Positions 1 to 6,903 of a stretch of 8,142 bases of DNA are shown piece after piece. The stretch spans positions 1 to 8,142 of the forward strand of contig JAUWWJ010000053.1 in the NCBI GenBank assembly GCA_030616935.1, written 5' to 3'. Numbering within the stretch: position 1 is the first letter of the stretch; each line of letters starts with the position of its first letter. This DNA is from Planctomycetaceae bacterium. Its GTDB lineage: Bacteria; Planctomycetota; Planctomycetia; Pirellulales; UBA1268. The notes below the pieces were generated by a model, which had not been told where the DNA came from, did no database searches, and saw nothing but the letters and a program-made list of their open reading frames with translations. Made by a program: the position numbers and the translations under genes.

Positions 1-23
1 ACCACCAACGCGAATAACTATGA

Positions 24-365
24 ATGAATTTTCATTCCACCAGTCTTGATACAAACTACCCTAAAATCTCTGCCGTAACACGTTGTTTTGTTCTCTTACT
101 TCGCCCAACAAACACATCGACCATTCACCCACGACAGGAACGATCTTCAATAAAACAGAGAATGATCTTGCTCTTTTTCTCCGTTCTTTTTGTAGGGAAG
201 TTAACGAATTCGCATCCTATCAACCGTGAGGTAGAAAAAAACTTTTCTCTTTTCGATAACCATAGTTATGAAAGGTTAAAGTCTATGAAACCCATTCTGT
301 CTACCATCATGCATTATCTGAAAAAGATTTTCGTCTCTGATTATTCTGACCTCTGGAACAAGTAG
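24..365 (+). CDS. Doubtful small ORF, hypothetical protein (113 aa)
   Basis: I do not recognise this protein and it may not be a gene. It opens with ATG directly after an in-frame TGA (21-23), so it cannot be extended upstream, and there is no clear Shine-Dalgarno sequence before it. An internal ATG at 162 would give a 67-residue product starting with a hydrophobic run (MILLFFSVLFVGK) that resembles a signal peptide or a single membrane segment, followed by a polar, basic tail. Base composition is A+T-rich, unlike the dehydrogenase genes to the right. In favour of a real plus-strand transcript, the stop codon TAG lies in the loop of a terminator-like hairpin followed by six T. Against coding: no recognised domain, no good ribosome binding site, and it borders a degraded region. 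It could equally be an RNA gene or chance. Confidence 0.22.
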   Translation: MNFHSTSLDTNYPKISAVTRCFVLLLRPTNTSTIHPRQERSSIKQRMILLFFSVLFVGKLTNSHPINREVEKNFSLFDNHSYERLKSMKPILSTIMHYLKKIFVSDYSDLWNK

Positions 366-380
366 TTGTTCTGGTTTTTT
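353..380 (+). terminator. Candidate Rho-independent terminator, plus strand
   Basis: Positions 353-361 (CTGGAACAA) pair with 366-374 (TTGTTCTGG) around the four-base loop GTAG. This gives nine pairs, two of them G-U, immediately followed by TTTTTT at 375-380. This is the classic layout of an intrinsic terminator for a transcript coming from the left. The stem is A+U-rich and therefore modest in strength. On the opposite strand the hairpin is followed by GGTCAG rather than a T run, so it would not terminate the minus-strand operon. The stop codon of the small ORF at 24-365 is in the loop. Confidence 0.5.
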
Positions 381-575
381 GCTCGTGTTTTCTAGTCAGC
401 CATGAGGACCGGCCTTAGATGGCATATCCTCAGAACAACGGCCAGAATATATGTTCCGACTGAACTCTCAGCTTTCTATGCGAACCAGAACACGCAGTTG
501 GCGCGTAAAATATTAATGGCAAACACAAACGGCATCAGAGAGCAAGCTACACCTCGGTTGATTCCGACTGTGTGA
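381..575. other. Intergenic stretch with no recognisable gene
   Basis: No gene is recognised here. The plus strand has a 57-codon open frame from ATG 402 to TGA 573-575, in the same frame as the recombinase relic that follows, but its peptide matches nothing I know. A different frame at 509-580 gives a peptide containing HQRASY and VDSDCVRA, which faintly resembles the segment just before the conserved C-terminal helix of large serine recombinases. It may be the frameshifted continuation of the relic. Short repeats related to CCAGAACA occur at 431-439 and 483-492. Confidence 0.4.
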
Positions 576-719
576 GGGCAGGCGACAGAACTCCTCGAAA
601 AGCAGCCCGCCTACCAGAAACGCCGACTGCTCACTTCCGTACTATCGAACTCTGCTTGGAGCGTTGGCACGTTGGCGGTCGAACTGCGCCAGCTTTTTAG
701 TTTAATTGCACTTGGGAAG
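576..719 (+). pseudogene. Relic of a large serine recombinase C-terminus
   Basis: The plus-strand frame from 576 reads GQATELLEKQPAYQKRR, then LLTSVLSNSAW, then SVGTLAVELRQLFSLIA. This follows the pattern found at the C-terminal end of large serine recombinases: a helix ending in EKQP..EKRRLL, the LSN..W..G.L block, then a FRQPFD.(L/I)A-like tail. Only about 48 residues remain. There is no start codon and a TGA stands directly upstream (573-575). The likely preceding part is in another frame, and the catalytic resolvase domain and zinc-ribbon region are absent. The frame stays open to a TGA at 804-806 inside the tRNA gene on the other strand, but the residues after about 719 look non-homologous. 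The Pro-Phe-Asp of the usual tail is replaced (LFS). The match rests on remembered family patterns, not a search. Position next to a tRNA 3' end fits an old integrated element. Confidence 0.5.
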
Positions 720-736
720 ATGGACCTGAAGCCGAA

Positions 737-768
737 GAAGGCCGCCGGAGCGGACTCCGACGACCCTC
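737..768 (-). terminator. Strong hairpin after tRNA-Arg, probable transcript end
   Basis: Read on the minus strand, GAGGGTCGTCGGAG (768-755) pairs with CTCCGGCGGCCTTC (750-737) around the loop TCCG. All fourteen positions pair, three as G-U. On the plus strand these three would be A-C mismatches, so the structure is favoured in minus-strand RNA, the strand of the tRNA and operon. It begins 12 nt after the tRNA 3' end. The bases at the 3' side (CCTTCTTCGGCTTC) are only moderately T-rich, so it may be an imperfect intrinsic terminator or a structure protecting or processing the 3' end, rather than a textbook terminator. Confidence 0.5.
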
Positions 769-779
769 AACAATTGAAG

Positions 780-853
780 TACGCCCGACAGGATTCGAAC
801 CTGTGACCTGCGGATTAGAAGTCCGCTGCTCTATCCAACTGAGCTACGGGCGC
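780..853 (-). tRNA. tRNA-Arg (anticodon UCU)
   Basis: The minus strand folds as a complete 74-nt cloverleaf. The acceptor stem GCGCCCG pairs with CGGGCGT (the first pair is G-U). The D stem is GCTC/GAGC with loop AGTTGGATA. The anticodon stem GCGGA/TCCGC encloses the loop CTTCTAA, giving anticodon TCT, which reads AGA and AGG arginine codons. The variable loop is AGGTC, and the T arm is ACAGG/CCTGT with loop TTCGAAT. The discriminator is A at 780. CCA is not encoded (the next bases are CTT), so it must be added after transcription. It lies 56 bp after lpd on the same strand. I see no convincing promoter in that gap, so co-transcription with the operon is possible. Confidence 0.97.
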
Positions 854-909
854 ACAAACTTACCCGATAGAAAGTCTACCATCTCAGGCCCGACACCTTC
901 CTCTACAAT

Positions 910-2295
910 TCAAGCATGAATTGCCCGTCCATCAACTGCTAAAGCGGCTTCTTTTAATGCCTCCGGTAATGTTGGATGAGCATGACAAACTCGGGCAATA
1001 TCCTCTGAAGAGGCACCGAAATTCATAGCCGCAGCAGCCTCACCGATGAGATCACCAGCAGCGGGGCCAATAATATGAACACCAAGCACTGCATCGGTTT
1101 TGGCATCCGCCAACAACTTTACCTTACCTGTGATATCGTTGATGGTTCGCGCTCTACCATTCGCTCGAAATGGAAAAATGCCCTTCTTGTAAATCACCCC
1201 GTCAGATTTCAGTTGCTCTTCAGTTCGTCCAACAGTGGCAATCTCAGGGTGCGTGAAAACGACAGCTGGTACAAGACCATAATTTACATGACACCACCCC
1301 GATTGCATCGCCTCAACACACGCAATGCCATCTTCTTCGGCTTTATGCGCAAGCATGGGACCAGGAATACAGTCTCCTATCGCATATACACCAGGAGCTG
1401 CGGTCCGATACTGCCCATCGACCTGAATCCACCCTCGCTCGTCCGTAGACAGACCGACCGTCTCAAGTCCAATATCGGACGTAGCGGGCATTCTTCCAGT
1501 GGCTGCCAAAACACGATCACAGTGTATTTCTTCACGGCCCTCAGCCTGAACAACACAAGCTTCGCCCACCGCTTTAGCTGAGAGAACCTTGACACCCAGC
1601 TGGATATCAAGACCCTGCTTTCTGAATAGCACAAGTGCATCTGATGCTATCTCACTATCAATACCAGTGAGAATTCGATCTGAATATTCAAGAACTGTCA
1701 CTTTTGAACCAAGACGACGCCAGACACTTCCCAGCTCAAGGCCTATGTAGCCACCGCCAATAACTACAAGGTGCTTTGGCACCTCTGCATACGACAGCGC
1801 TTCAGTGCTTGTACCGACTCGACTGCCGTCACATTCAATACCGGGAAGAATCACACTGTGGCTGCCAACAGCGAGAATGATTCGCTGCGCAGAGGCTTCC
1901 GCTACAGAACCATCCGCACTCGTCACATGGACACGACCCGCGCCTGCAAGGCGACCGGTCCCCTTAATTTTTGTAACCTTATTTTTGGCTAGAAGAGCTT
2001 CAATACCTTTCGATAATGTCTCCACAACACCTTCTTTTCGCTTCATCATGACTGCCAAATCGAGTGATACGCCCTGCGCAACAACACCGTGCTGGCTAAG
2101 TTCACCGGTAGTAATCTCGTATTTGTGACTCGACTCCAAAAGTGCCTTGGATGGTATGCAACCCACGCGAAGGCACGTTCCACCAAAACGGCTTTCCTTC
2201 TCAACAATCGCCACATTCATTCCGAGTTGGGCCGCACGTATTGCAGCTACATACCCACCTGGACCACCCCCAAGTACGACTAAATCATGTGTCAT
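910..2295 (-). CDS. lpd: Dihydrolipoyl dehydrogenase (E3)
   Basis: This is the flavoprotein that reoxidises dihydrolipoyl arms of 2-oxoacid dehydrogenase complexes and passes electrons through FAD to NAD+. It acts in the cytoplasm. At 461 aa it has normal length. The N-terminal FAD motif GGGPGG is at residues 9-14. The redox-active disulfide is Cys41/Cys46 in GGTCLRVGCIPSK (Arg replaces the more usual Asn between the cysteines). The NAD-binding motif VVIGGGYIGLELG is at 177-189, LAATGRMP at 263-270, and the second FAD motif YAIGDC at 304-309. The C-terminal interface domain carries the catalytic dyad His440/Glu445 in HPTLPE. The ATG start is supported by the motif spacing and by GAGG at 2305-2302, six bases upstream. 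It is last of the four enzyme genes, 153 bp after sucB. As the only E3 in the window, it probably serves both the 2-oxoglutarate and the pyruvate complex. A branched-chain or glycine-cleavage E3 role cannot be excluded. Confidence 0.96.
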   Translation of the reverse strand: MTHDLVVLGGGPGGYVAAIRAAQLGMNVAIVEKESRFGGTCLRVGCIPSKALLESSHKYEITTGELSQHGVVAQGVSLDLAVMMKRKEGVVETLSKGIEALLAKNKVTKIKGTGRLAGAGRVHVTSADGSVAEASAQRIILAVGSHSVILPGIECDGSRVGTSTEALSYAEVPKHLVVIGGGYIGLELGSVWRRLGSKVTVLEYSDRILTGIDSEIASDALVLFRKQGLDIQLGVKVLSAKAVGEACVVQAEGREEIHCDRVLAATGRMPATSDIGLETVGLSTDERGWIQVDGQYRTAAPGVYAIGDCIPGPMLAHKAEEDGIACVEAMQSGWCHVNYGLVPAVVFTHPEIATVGRTEEQLKSDGVIYKKGIFPFRANGRARTINDITGKVKLLADAKTDAVLGVHIIGPAAGDLIGEAAAAMNFGASSEDIARVCHAHPTLPEALKEAALAVDGRAIHA

Positions 2296-2448
2296 CGATA
2301 GCCTCGAAAAATTACATAAAGGAAGAGCTCTTGTCTGATGAGTTGCTCGTGTGACTGAAACTTTTCATCCGCGGAACAACAACTCGCCAAGGCGTTGACT
2401 GAAAATAAGTATGAAAATTATGCGAAGAGAAATAGTTTTGGACCGAAT

Positions 2449-3720
2449 CTAACACTCCAACATAAGCCGAGTAGGGTCTTCGATCATTTCCTTTATGCGC
2501 TTTAAAAAAGTGACTGCTTCTCGGCCATCAACTATTCGATGATCGTATGACAATGCGACATACATCATTGGCCGAACCACAACCTCTCCATTTACAGCAA
2601 CTGGTCTCTCTTGAATTGCGTGTAAACCAAGAATGCCACTCTGCGGCGGGTTGATAATTGGCGTGCTTAACATGGATCCGTAAACCCCACCATTCGAAAT
2701 AGTGAAGGTTCCGCCTTGAAGCTCCTCAAGTTTGACTTTGTTGTCAGCCGCACGATGAGCAAAATCTCCGATCGACTGCTCAATTTGTGCAAAATTCATC
2801 TGCTCAGCATTGCGAAGAATTGGAACAACGAGGCCCTTCCCCCCACCAACTGCAATCCCGATATCACAAAAATCTCGATACACAATGTGTGGGTCACGGA
2901 ATTCCGCATTGACTTGTGGAACGGCGTGTAACGCTTCAACTGCCGCCCTAACAAAAAAAGACATGAAACCGAGCTTCACACCATGACGATCAACAAAGTT
3001 GTCCTTAAACTTCTTTCGAAGTTCCATAACGGCGGTCATATCGACTTCATTAAACGTTGTTAGTAAGGCCGCCTGGTGCTGAGCCTCGACAAGCCGCTCC
3101 GCAATCCGTCGCCGCATCGGGCTCATCAAAACCGGTCGCTCACCCCGACTTTTCTCCACTGAAGAGATTGCGGTCGTCCCAGACATTACGGGTTGCGGCT
3201 CACTGCTCACACCTGTAATCGCCGACGAAGCGGGTGCAGAGACTGCAGATGTGGCATCGGCTTTCGTAACACGCTGACCGGGACCACTTCCAGAAACTGA
3301 CTGAGGAGGAACGCCAGCTTCTCCTAACACTCTTGCTGCAGCTGGCATGACAGGCCCGGTCCCTGATGCTGGTTGCACCGATCCGATAACCGTGCTTCCG
3401 ACTCGATGACGAACATCAACAGATTGTGCTTGGGAGGCCGCCGATGGTTCGGGTGTTGTTGCTGGAGTCGATTGACTCGATGCGACAGCTTCAAGATAGC
3501 CGATTACCTCGCCTACAACCGCTTGTTCTCCAGCCTGCTTCAGAATCGCCGAGACAACCCCATTCGAGGGAGCTGGTAGTTCAACAGTTGCCTTATCGCT
3601 CTCGATTTCTACAACAGATTCATCCGCAGATACTGAGTCGCCAACATTTTTTTTCCAGACGCCAATCATCACTTCAGTGATGGACTCACCAACTTCTGGA
3701 ACCTTCAATTCAATCGCCAT
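2449..3720 (-). CDS. sucB: Dihydrolipoyl succinyltransferase, E2 of 2-oxoglutarate dehydrogenase
   Basis: This is the core subunit of the 2-oxoglutarate dehydrogenase complex. It accepts the succinyl group on a lipoyl arm and transfers it to CoA in the TCA cycle. At 423 aa its layout is standard: one lipoyl domain (about 3-78) with the lipoylated Lys43 in ESDKA, a Ser/Ala/Pro-rich linker, a peripheral subunit-binding domain for E1/E3 (about 124-158, MPAAARVL to TKAD), a second flexible linker, then the catalytic core from about 195. The active site is His394 and Asp398 in SYDHRIVDG. The core has [20 protein letters not shown], typical of succinyl- rather than acetyltransferases, and the protein begins [17 protein letters not shown], also typical of SucB. 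The ATG is preceded by AGGA (3728-3725), four bases away, which is rather close. It lies between sucA and lpd on the same strand, with about 150 bp on each side. The sucA neighbour supports the substrate assignment. Confidence 0.96.
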   Translation of the reverse strand: MAIELKVPEVGESITEVMIGVWKKNVGDSVSADESVVEIESDKATVELPAPSNGVVSAILKQAGEQAVVGEVIGYLEAVASSQSTPATTPEPSAASQAQSVDVRHRVGSTVIGSVQPASGTGPVMPAAARVLGEAGVPPQSVSGSGPGQRVTKADATSAVSAPASSAITGVSSEPQPVMSGTTAISSVEKSRGERPVLMSPMRRRIAERLVEAQHQAALLTTFNEVDMTAVMELRKKFKDNFVDRHGVKLGFMSFFVRAAVEALHAVPQVNAEFRDPHIVYRDFCDIGIAVGGGKGLVVPILRNAEQMNFAQIEQSIGDFAHRAADNKVKLEELQGGTFTISNGGVYGSMLSTPIINPPQSGILGLHAIQERPVAVNGEVVVRPMMYVALSYDHRIVDGREAVTFLKRIKEMIEDPTRLMLEC

Positions 3721-3872
3721 AGATTCCTACATACTATAAAGGGGACCGGGCTGTAATGTTTTCCAAGCATTGGTTTGCATGCTTTATATTCGTGGTATCA
3801 GCATAGTAGACAACGTTGTGCCACATCATGAACAGGCGACCTTTTCCTCCGGGCTCTAACCGGGCATAAAAC

Positions 3873-6800
3873 CTAACTCAGAAATGCGGCCGTAAGCAAC
3901 TCACTCTGCTCAAGATCATGGCTTTTCTTCGAACCCGTTGCCGGGCTCGCCGCACTCTGCCGACAAACTCCAGAAAATGGCAGCCTATCAAATAACGTCT
4001 CACCGAAATGAATTCTTAGAAAACGCCAGGCACCCATATTCTCAGGCTCTTCTTGAACCCAGAGAACAGGGGTTCCATCGGCATAATCTGCCAAAGCCTT
4101 CTGTAACGATTTTCGAGGAAGTGGATAGAGTTGCTCCACACGCACGATGGCAACGTCGGACCGCTCCAACTCGTCCCTTCTTTTTTCGAGTTCGTAGAAA
4201 ACCTTGCCACTGCACAGCAGAACTCTTCGCACATCCTCCGGACGCGCACCAGACTGATCTGGAATCACTCTTTGAAAGTTCCCCTCTGCAAGATCACGAA
4301 AAGCAGAGACGCATTTGGGGTGACGCAACAAACTTTTTGGCGTCATCACAACCAGCGGCTTTCTCCAGATACGAAGTACCTGTCGCCTGAGACAGTGGAA
4401 CAATTGAGTCGGCGTAGTCGGCTGAACAACTTGAATGTTATCTTTTGCAGCAAGAAGAAGAAATCTTTCAAGCCTGGCACTCGAATGTTCGGGGCCCATA
4501 CCCTCGAAGCCGTGGGGTAACAGCATCACGATGCCCGAGAGCCGATTCCATTTATCCTCAGCACTGACAATAAATTGATCAATAACAACCTGAGCAACAT
4601 TTACAAAATCCCCGAACTGGGCCTCCCACATAACAAGCCCATCAGGACAGTCCAGGCTATATCCATACTCGAACCCAAGTACACCGGATTCTGAAAGCGG
4701 GCTGTTATAGATCTCAACTGGGGCCTGTTCTTCAGCGAGGTGAGCAAGAGGACAGTAGGTGTCATCTGTAATGTGGTCGTGTATCACTGCATGTCGATGG
4801 CTAAACGTGCCTCGCTCACTATCCTGACCCGACAGCCTTATTCGTAGACCTTGAACGGCAAGGCTTCCCATTGCCAAGGCCTCCGCTGCAGACCAATCAA
4901 TTGGTCGTGTTCCATCTGCCATGGCTAACCGAGCATCGAGCAGTTTTCGAATCTTTGTGTGAGGCTGGAATCGATCTGGCAAAACAACTAACCGACGAAG
5001 AAGGGCTTGGAGCTTTTCGAGCGGTACACCTGTATCTACATCTGCCGCTTCTTTTTCCCGTCCACCGATATAGAAAGCCCACACGCCAGCAACATCGCTA
5101 CGATGGACATAGTCATCTCGTTTTGCAGCTGATAGTTCAGCATCTAAGCGAGCTCGATGTTCCTCAGCAATCCGCATCGCCTCGTCCCGTGACACCTCAC
5201 CAAGAGTAAGCAGTTTCTCTAGATAGCTTTCGTGAACACTTGGTTGCTGCTCAATAACTCTGTAGAGGGCAGGCTGTGTAAATGCAGGCTCGTCTGCCTC
5301 GTTATGACCCCGTCGCCGAAAACAATACATGTCAATAACGACGTCACGTTGGAATTCCCTACGAAAATCCATGGCCAAACTCACAACCTGCGCTACCGCT
5401 TCAGGATCTTCACCATTCACGTGGAATATTGGAATCTGGAGCATCTTCGCGACATCTGTAGCGTAGACGCAGGAACGTGATTCTTGCGGACCTGTCGTGA
5501 AACCAATCTGGTTATTCACGACTACATGAAGCGTTCCGCCGACGCAGTATGGATCAAGTTCACTCAGGTTCAATGTTTCCTGAATAATTCCCTCTCCGGC
5601 AAAAGCAGCATCACCATGAATGAGAATAACCATTCCGTGTTGACGAGCACGATCGCTTGATCGATCCTGACGGGCACGCATTCGTCCAATTGCAACTGGA
5701 TTCACGTATTCAAGATGACTTGGATTAAAGCACAACGTGAGATGCACTTTCCGACCGTTTTCCGCAACATAGTCTGTGGAATGACCAAGATGATATTTCA
5801 CATCACCACGACCAACGTGTAGCTCTGGGTCGAGATCAGCAAACTCTCGGAAAATCCTTTGTGGACTTTTCCTCATAATATTCGCCAAAACATTGAGCCT
5901 GCCACGGTGAGCCATAGCCATCACAACATCTTGAATATCCTGCGACGCACCCCTCTCGATAGCCATTTCTACAAGCGGAATCAGGCTCTCCGAACCTTCA
6001 AGCGAAAAGCTCTTTGAACCCAAGAATCGCTTTTGGATGAACTCCTCAAAGACGGCAGCGGTAGTCATCTGCCGATAAATCCGTAACTGCTGTTTGCGAT
6101 CAAGCTGGATACGATTTTCACAGCCTTCCATACGCACCTGCAACCACTGACGTACGAGCAAGTCATCCATATGCATGAATTGCACGCCAATTGAGCGACA
6201 GTATGTATTGTGTAACCGTCGAATGATTTGTCGCAGTGACATCGACTGCGGACCCTCAATCGTATCCGTGGAGAAGACTCGATCCATATCTTCTTCAGTG
6301 AGGTCATAAAAAGCAGGGTCCAACTCTGGCAACCCCGGCCGAGGTCGACCAAGCGGATCGATTTCCGCAGTTAAGTGGCCGCGAACACGATAAGCACGTA
6401 CGAGTTGGTCCACCCTGTCTTGTAAAAATGCAAATCGGTCACTGCCTTGACTTTGACGCACTTCATCAGGCAGCGGGGCTGGCTTTTCTTCCCCTGCAGG
6501 AGCATCAGGTAACTGAACCAGACCTTCAGCAATCGCAAGTGCATGACCTGTCGCAATACCCTCTGGCGTGATCATCGTATCGTCTTCAAGCAGCCCATTT
6601 CGCTCTTCGGTCTGGACAATTGGCTGCTTCGATGAACCTTTCGGCTGAATACCATTGCCCCCCACAACTTTCGACACCTTCTGCAGTTGATTGTCGGTAC
6701 TGGCTAGGTGCTCACCTGAGGAATGACCATTGACGAGTGTGTCACTGGACACCTTTACGAGGGAATCAAAATACTGCCGCCAGTCCGCAGAGAGACTTTC

Positions 6801-6887
6801 AGGATCATGCTGATACTGGGCGAAGAGTTCCTCGAGAAACGCAAGATTCGCAGTTCCTGCTGAATCAATGCCTTCGGTGGTGGTCAC
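3873..6887 (-). CDS. sucA: 2-oxoglutarate dehydrogenase E1 component
   Basis: This thiamine-diphosphate enzyme decarboxylates 2-oxoglutarate and reductively succinylates the lipoyl arm of SucB. The start is GTG. The next in-frame ATG lies far inside the protein (about residue 105) and would remove the conserved N-terminal E2-binding helix ([16 protein letters not shown], 17-32). Visible motifs: EGSESLIPL (297-305), [11 protein letters not shown] with His327, KYHLG with His366, [10 protein letters not shown] (386-395), [10 protein letters not shown] with Asp426 and NNQIGFTT with Asn459 (the Mg-diphosphate pair, 33 residues apart as in E. coli SucA), [10 protein letters not shown] (525-534), HRHAVIH (697-703), WEAQFGDF (754-761) and HSSARLERF (801-809). 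At 1004 aa it is longer than the roughly 930 aa of E. coli SucA. Much of the excess is a polar, low-complexity linker at about 46-148. It has no acyltransferase domain of the actinobacterial Kgd type. It starts 16 bp after the aceF-like gene, suggesting translational coupling. Confidence 0.96.
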   Translation of the reverse strand: MTTTEGIDSAGTANLAFLEELFAQYQHDPESLSADWRQYFDSLVKVSSDTLVNGHSSGEHLASTDNQLQKVSKVVGGNGIQPKGSSKQPIVQTEERNGLLEDDTMITPEGIATGHALAIAEGLVQLPDAPAGEEKPAPLPDEVRQSQGSDRFAFLQDRVDQLVRAYRVRGHLTAEIDPLGRPRPGLPELDPAFYDLTEEDMDRVFSTDTIEGPQSMSLRQIIRRLHNTYCRSIGVQFMHMDDLLVRQWLQVRMEGCENRIQLDRKQQLRIYRQMTTAAVFEEFIQKRFLGSKSFSLEGSESLIPLVEMAIERGASQDIQDVVMAMAHRGRLNVLANIMRKSPQRIFREFADLDPELHVGRGDVKYHLGHSTDYVAENGRKVHLTLCFNPSHLEYVNPVAIGRMRARQDRSSDRARQHGMVILIHGDAAFAGEGIIQETLNLSELDPYCVGGTLHVVVNNQIGFTTGPQESRSCVYATDVAKMLQIPIFHVNGEDPEAVAQVVSLAMDFRREFQRDVVIDMYCFRRRGHNEADEPAFTQPALYRVIEQQPSVHESYLEKLLTLGEVSRDEAMRIAEEHRARLDAELSAAKRDDYVHRSDVAGVWAFYIGGREKEAADVDTGVPLEKLQALLRRLVVLPDRFQPHTKIRKLLDARLAMADGTRPIDWSAAEALAMGSLAVQGLRIRLSGQDSERGTFSHRHAVIHDHITDDTYCPLAHLAEEQAPVEIYNSPLSESGVLGFEYGYSLDCPDGLVMWEAQFGDFVNVAQVVIDQFIVSAEDKWNRLSGIVMLLPHGFEGMGPEHSSARLERFLLLAAKDNIQVVQPTTPTQLFHCLRRQVLRIWRKPLVVMTPKSLLRHPKCVSAFRDLAEGNFQRVIPDQSGARPEDVRRVLLCSGKVFYELEKRRDELERSDVAIVRVEQLYPLPRKSLQKALADYADGTPVLWVQEEPENMGAWRFLRIHFGETLFDRLPFSGVCRQSAASPATGSKKSHDLEQSELLTAAFLS

Positions 6888-6894
6888 TTTAGGG

Positions 6895-6899
6895 TTCCG
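6895..6899 (-). promoter_or_regulatory. Weak ribosome binding site for sucA GTG start
   Basis: In the 16-bp gap between the aceF-like stop codon and the sucA GTG, the minus strand reads CGGAA, seven bases before GTG. It matches only the GGA core of a Shine-Dalgarno sequence. With a non-ATG start and such a short gap, sucA is probably translated at least partly by ribosomes finishing the upstream gene. Confidence 0.4.
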
Positions 6900-6903
6900 G
6901 TGT

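Noticed and set aside
225..275. Minus-strand terminator using the T run complementary to 234-240
   Set aside because: The nearest hairpin (ATAAC/GTTAT) is about 15 nt away from the T run, so the geometry is wrong.
854..909. Separate promoter for the tRNA gene
   Set aside because: Hexamers such as TAGACT and TTCTAT on the minus strand have no -35 partner at suitable spacing.
1075..1581. Plus-strand open frame of 168 codons opposite lpd
   Set aside because: The minus-strand lpd protein is complete and conserved through this region. The plus-strand peptide shows no family features.
3790..3820. Internal promoter before sucB (TTGTCT with TATAAA)
   Set aside because: The spacing is 19 bp and both hexamers are weak. 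This is not enough to call.
3938..4520. Overlapping plus-strand frames opposite sucA
   Set aside because: They are antisense to highly conserved SucA C-terminal motifs and have no independent support.
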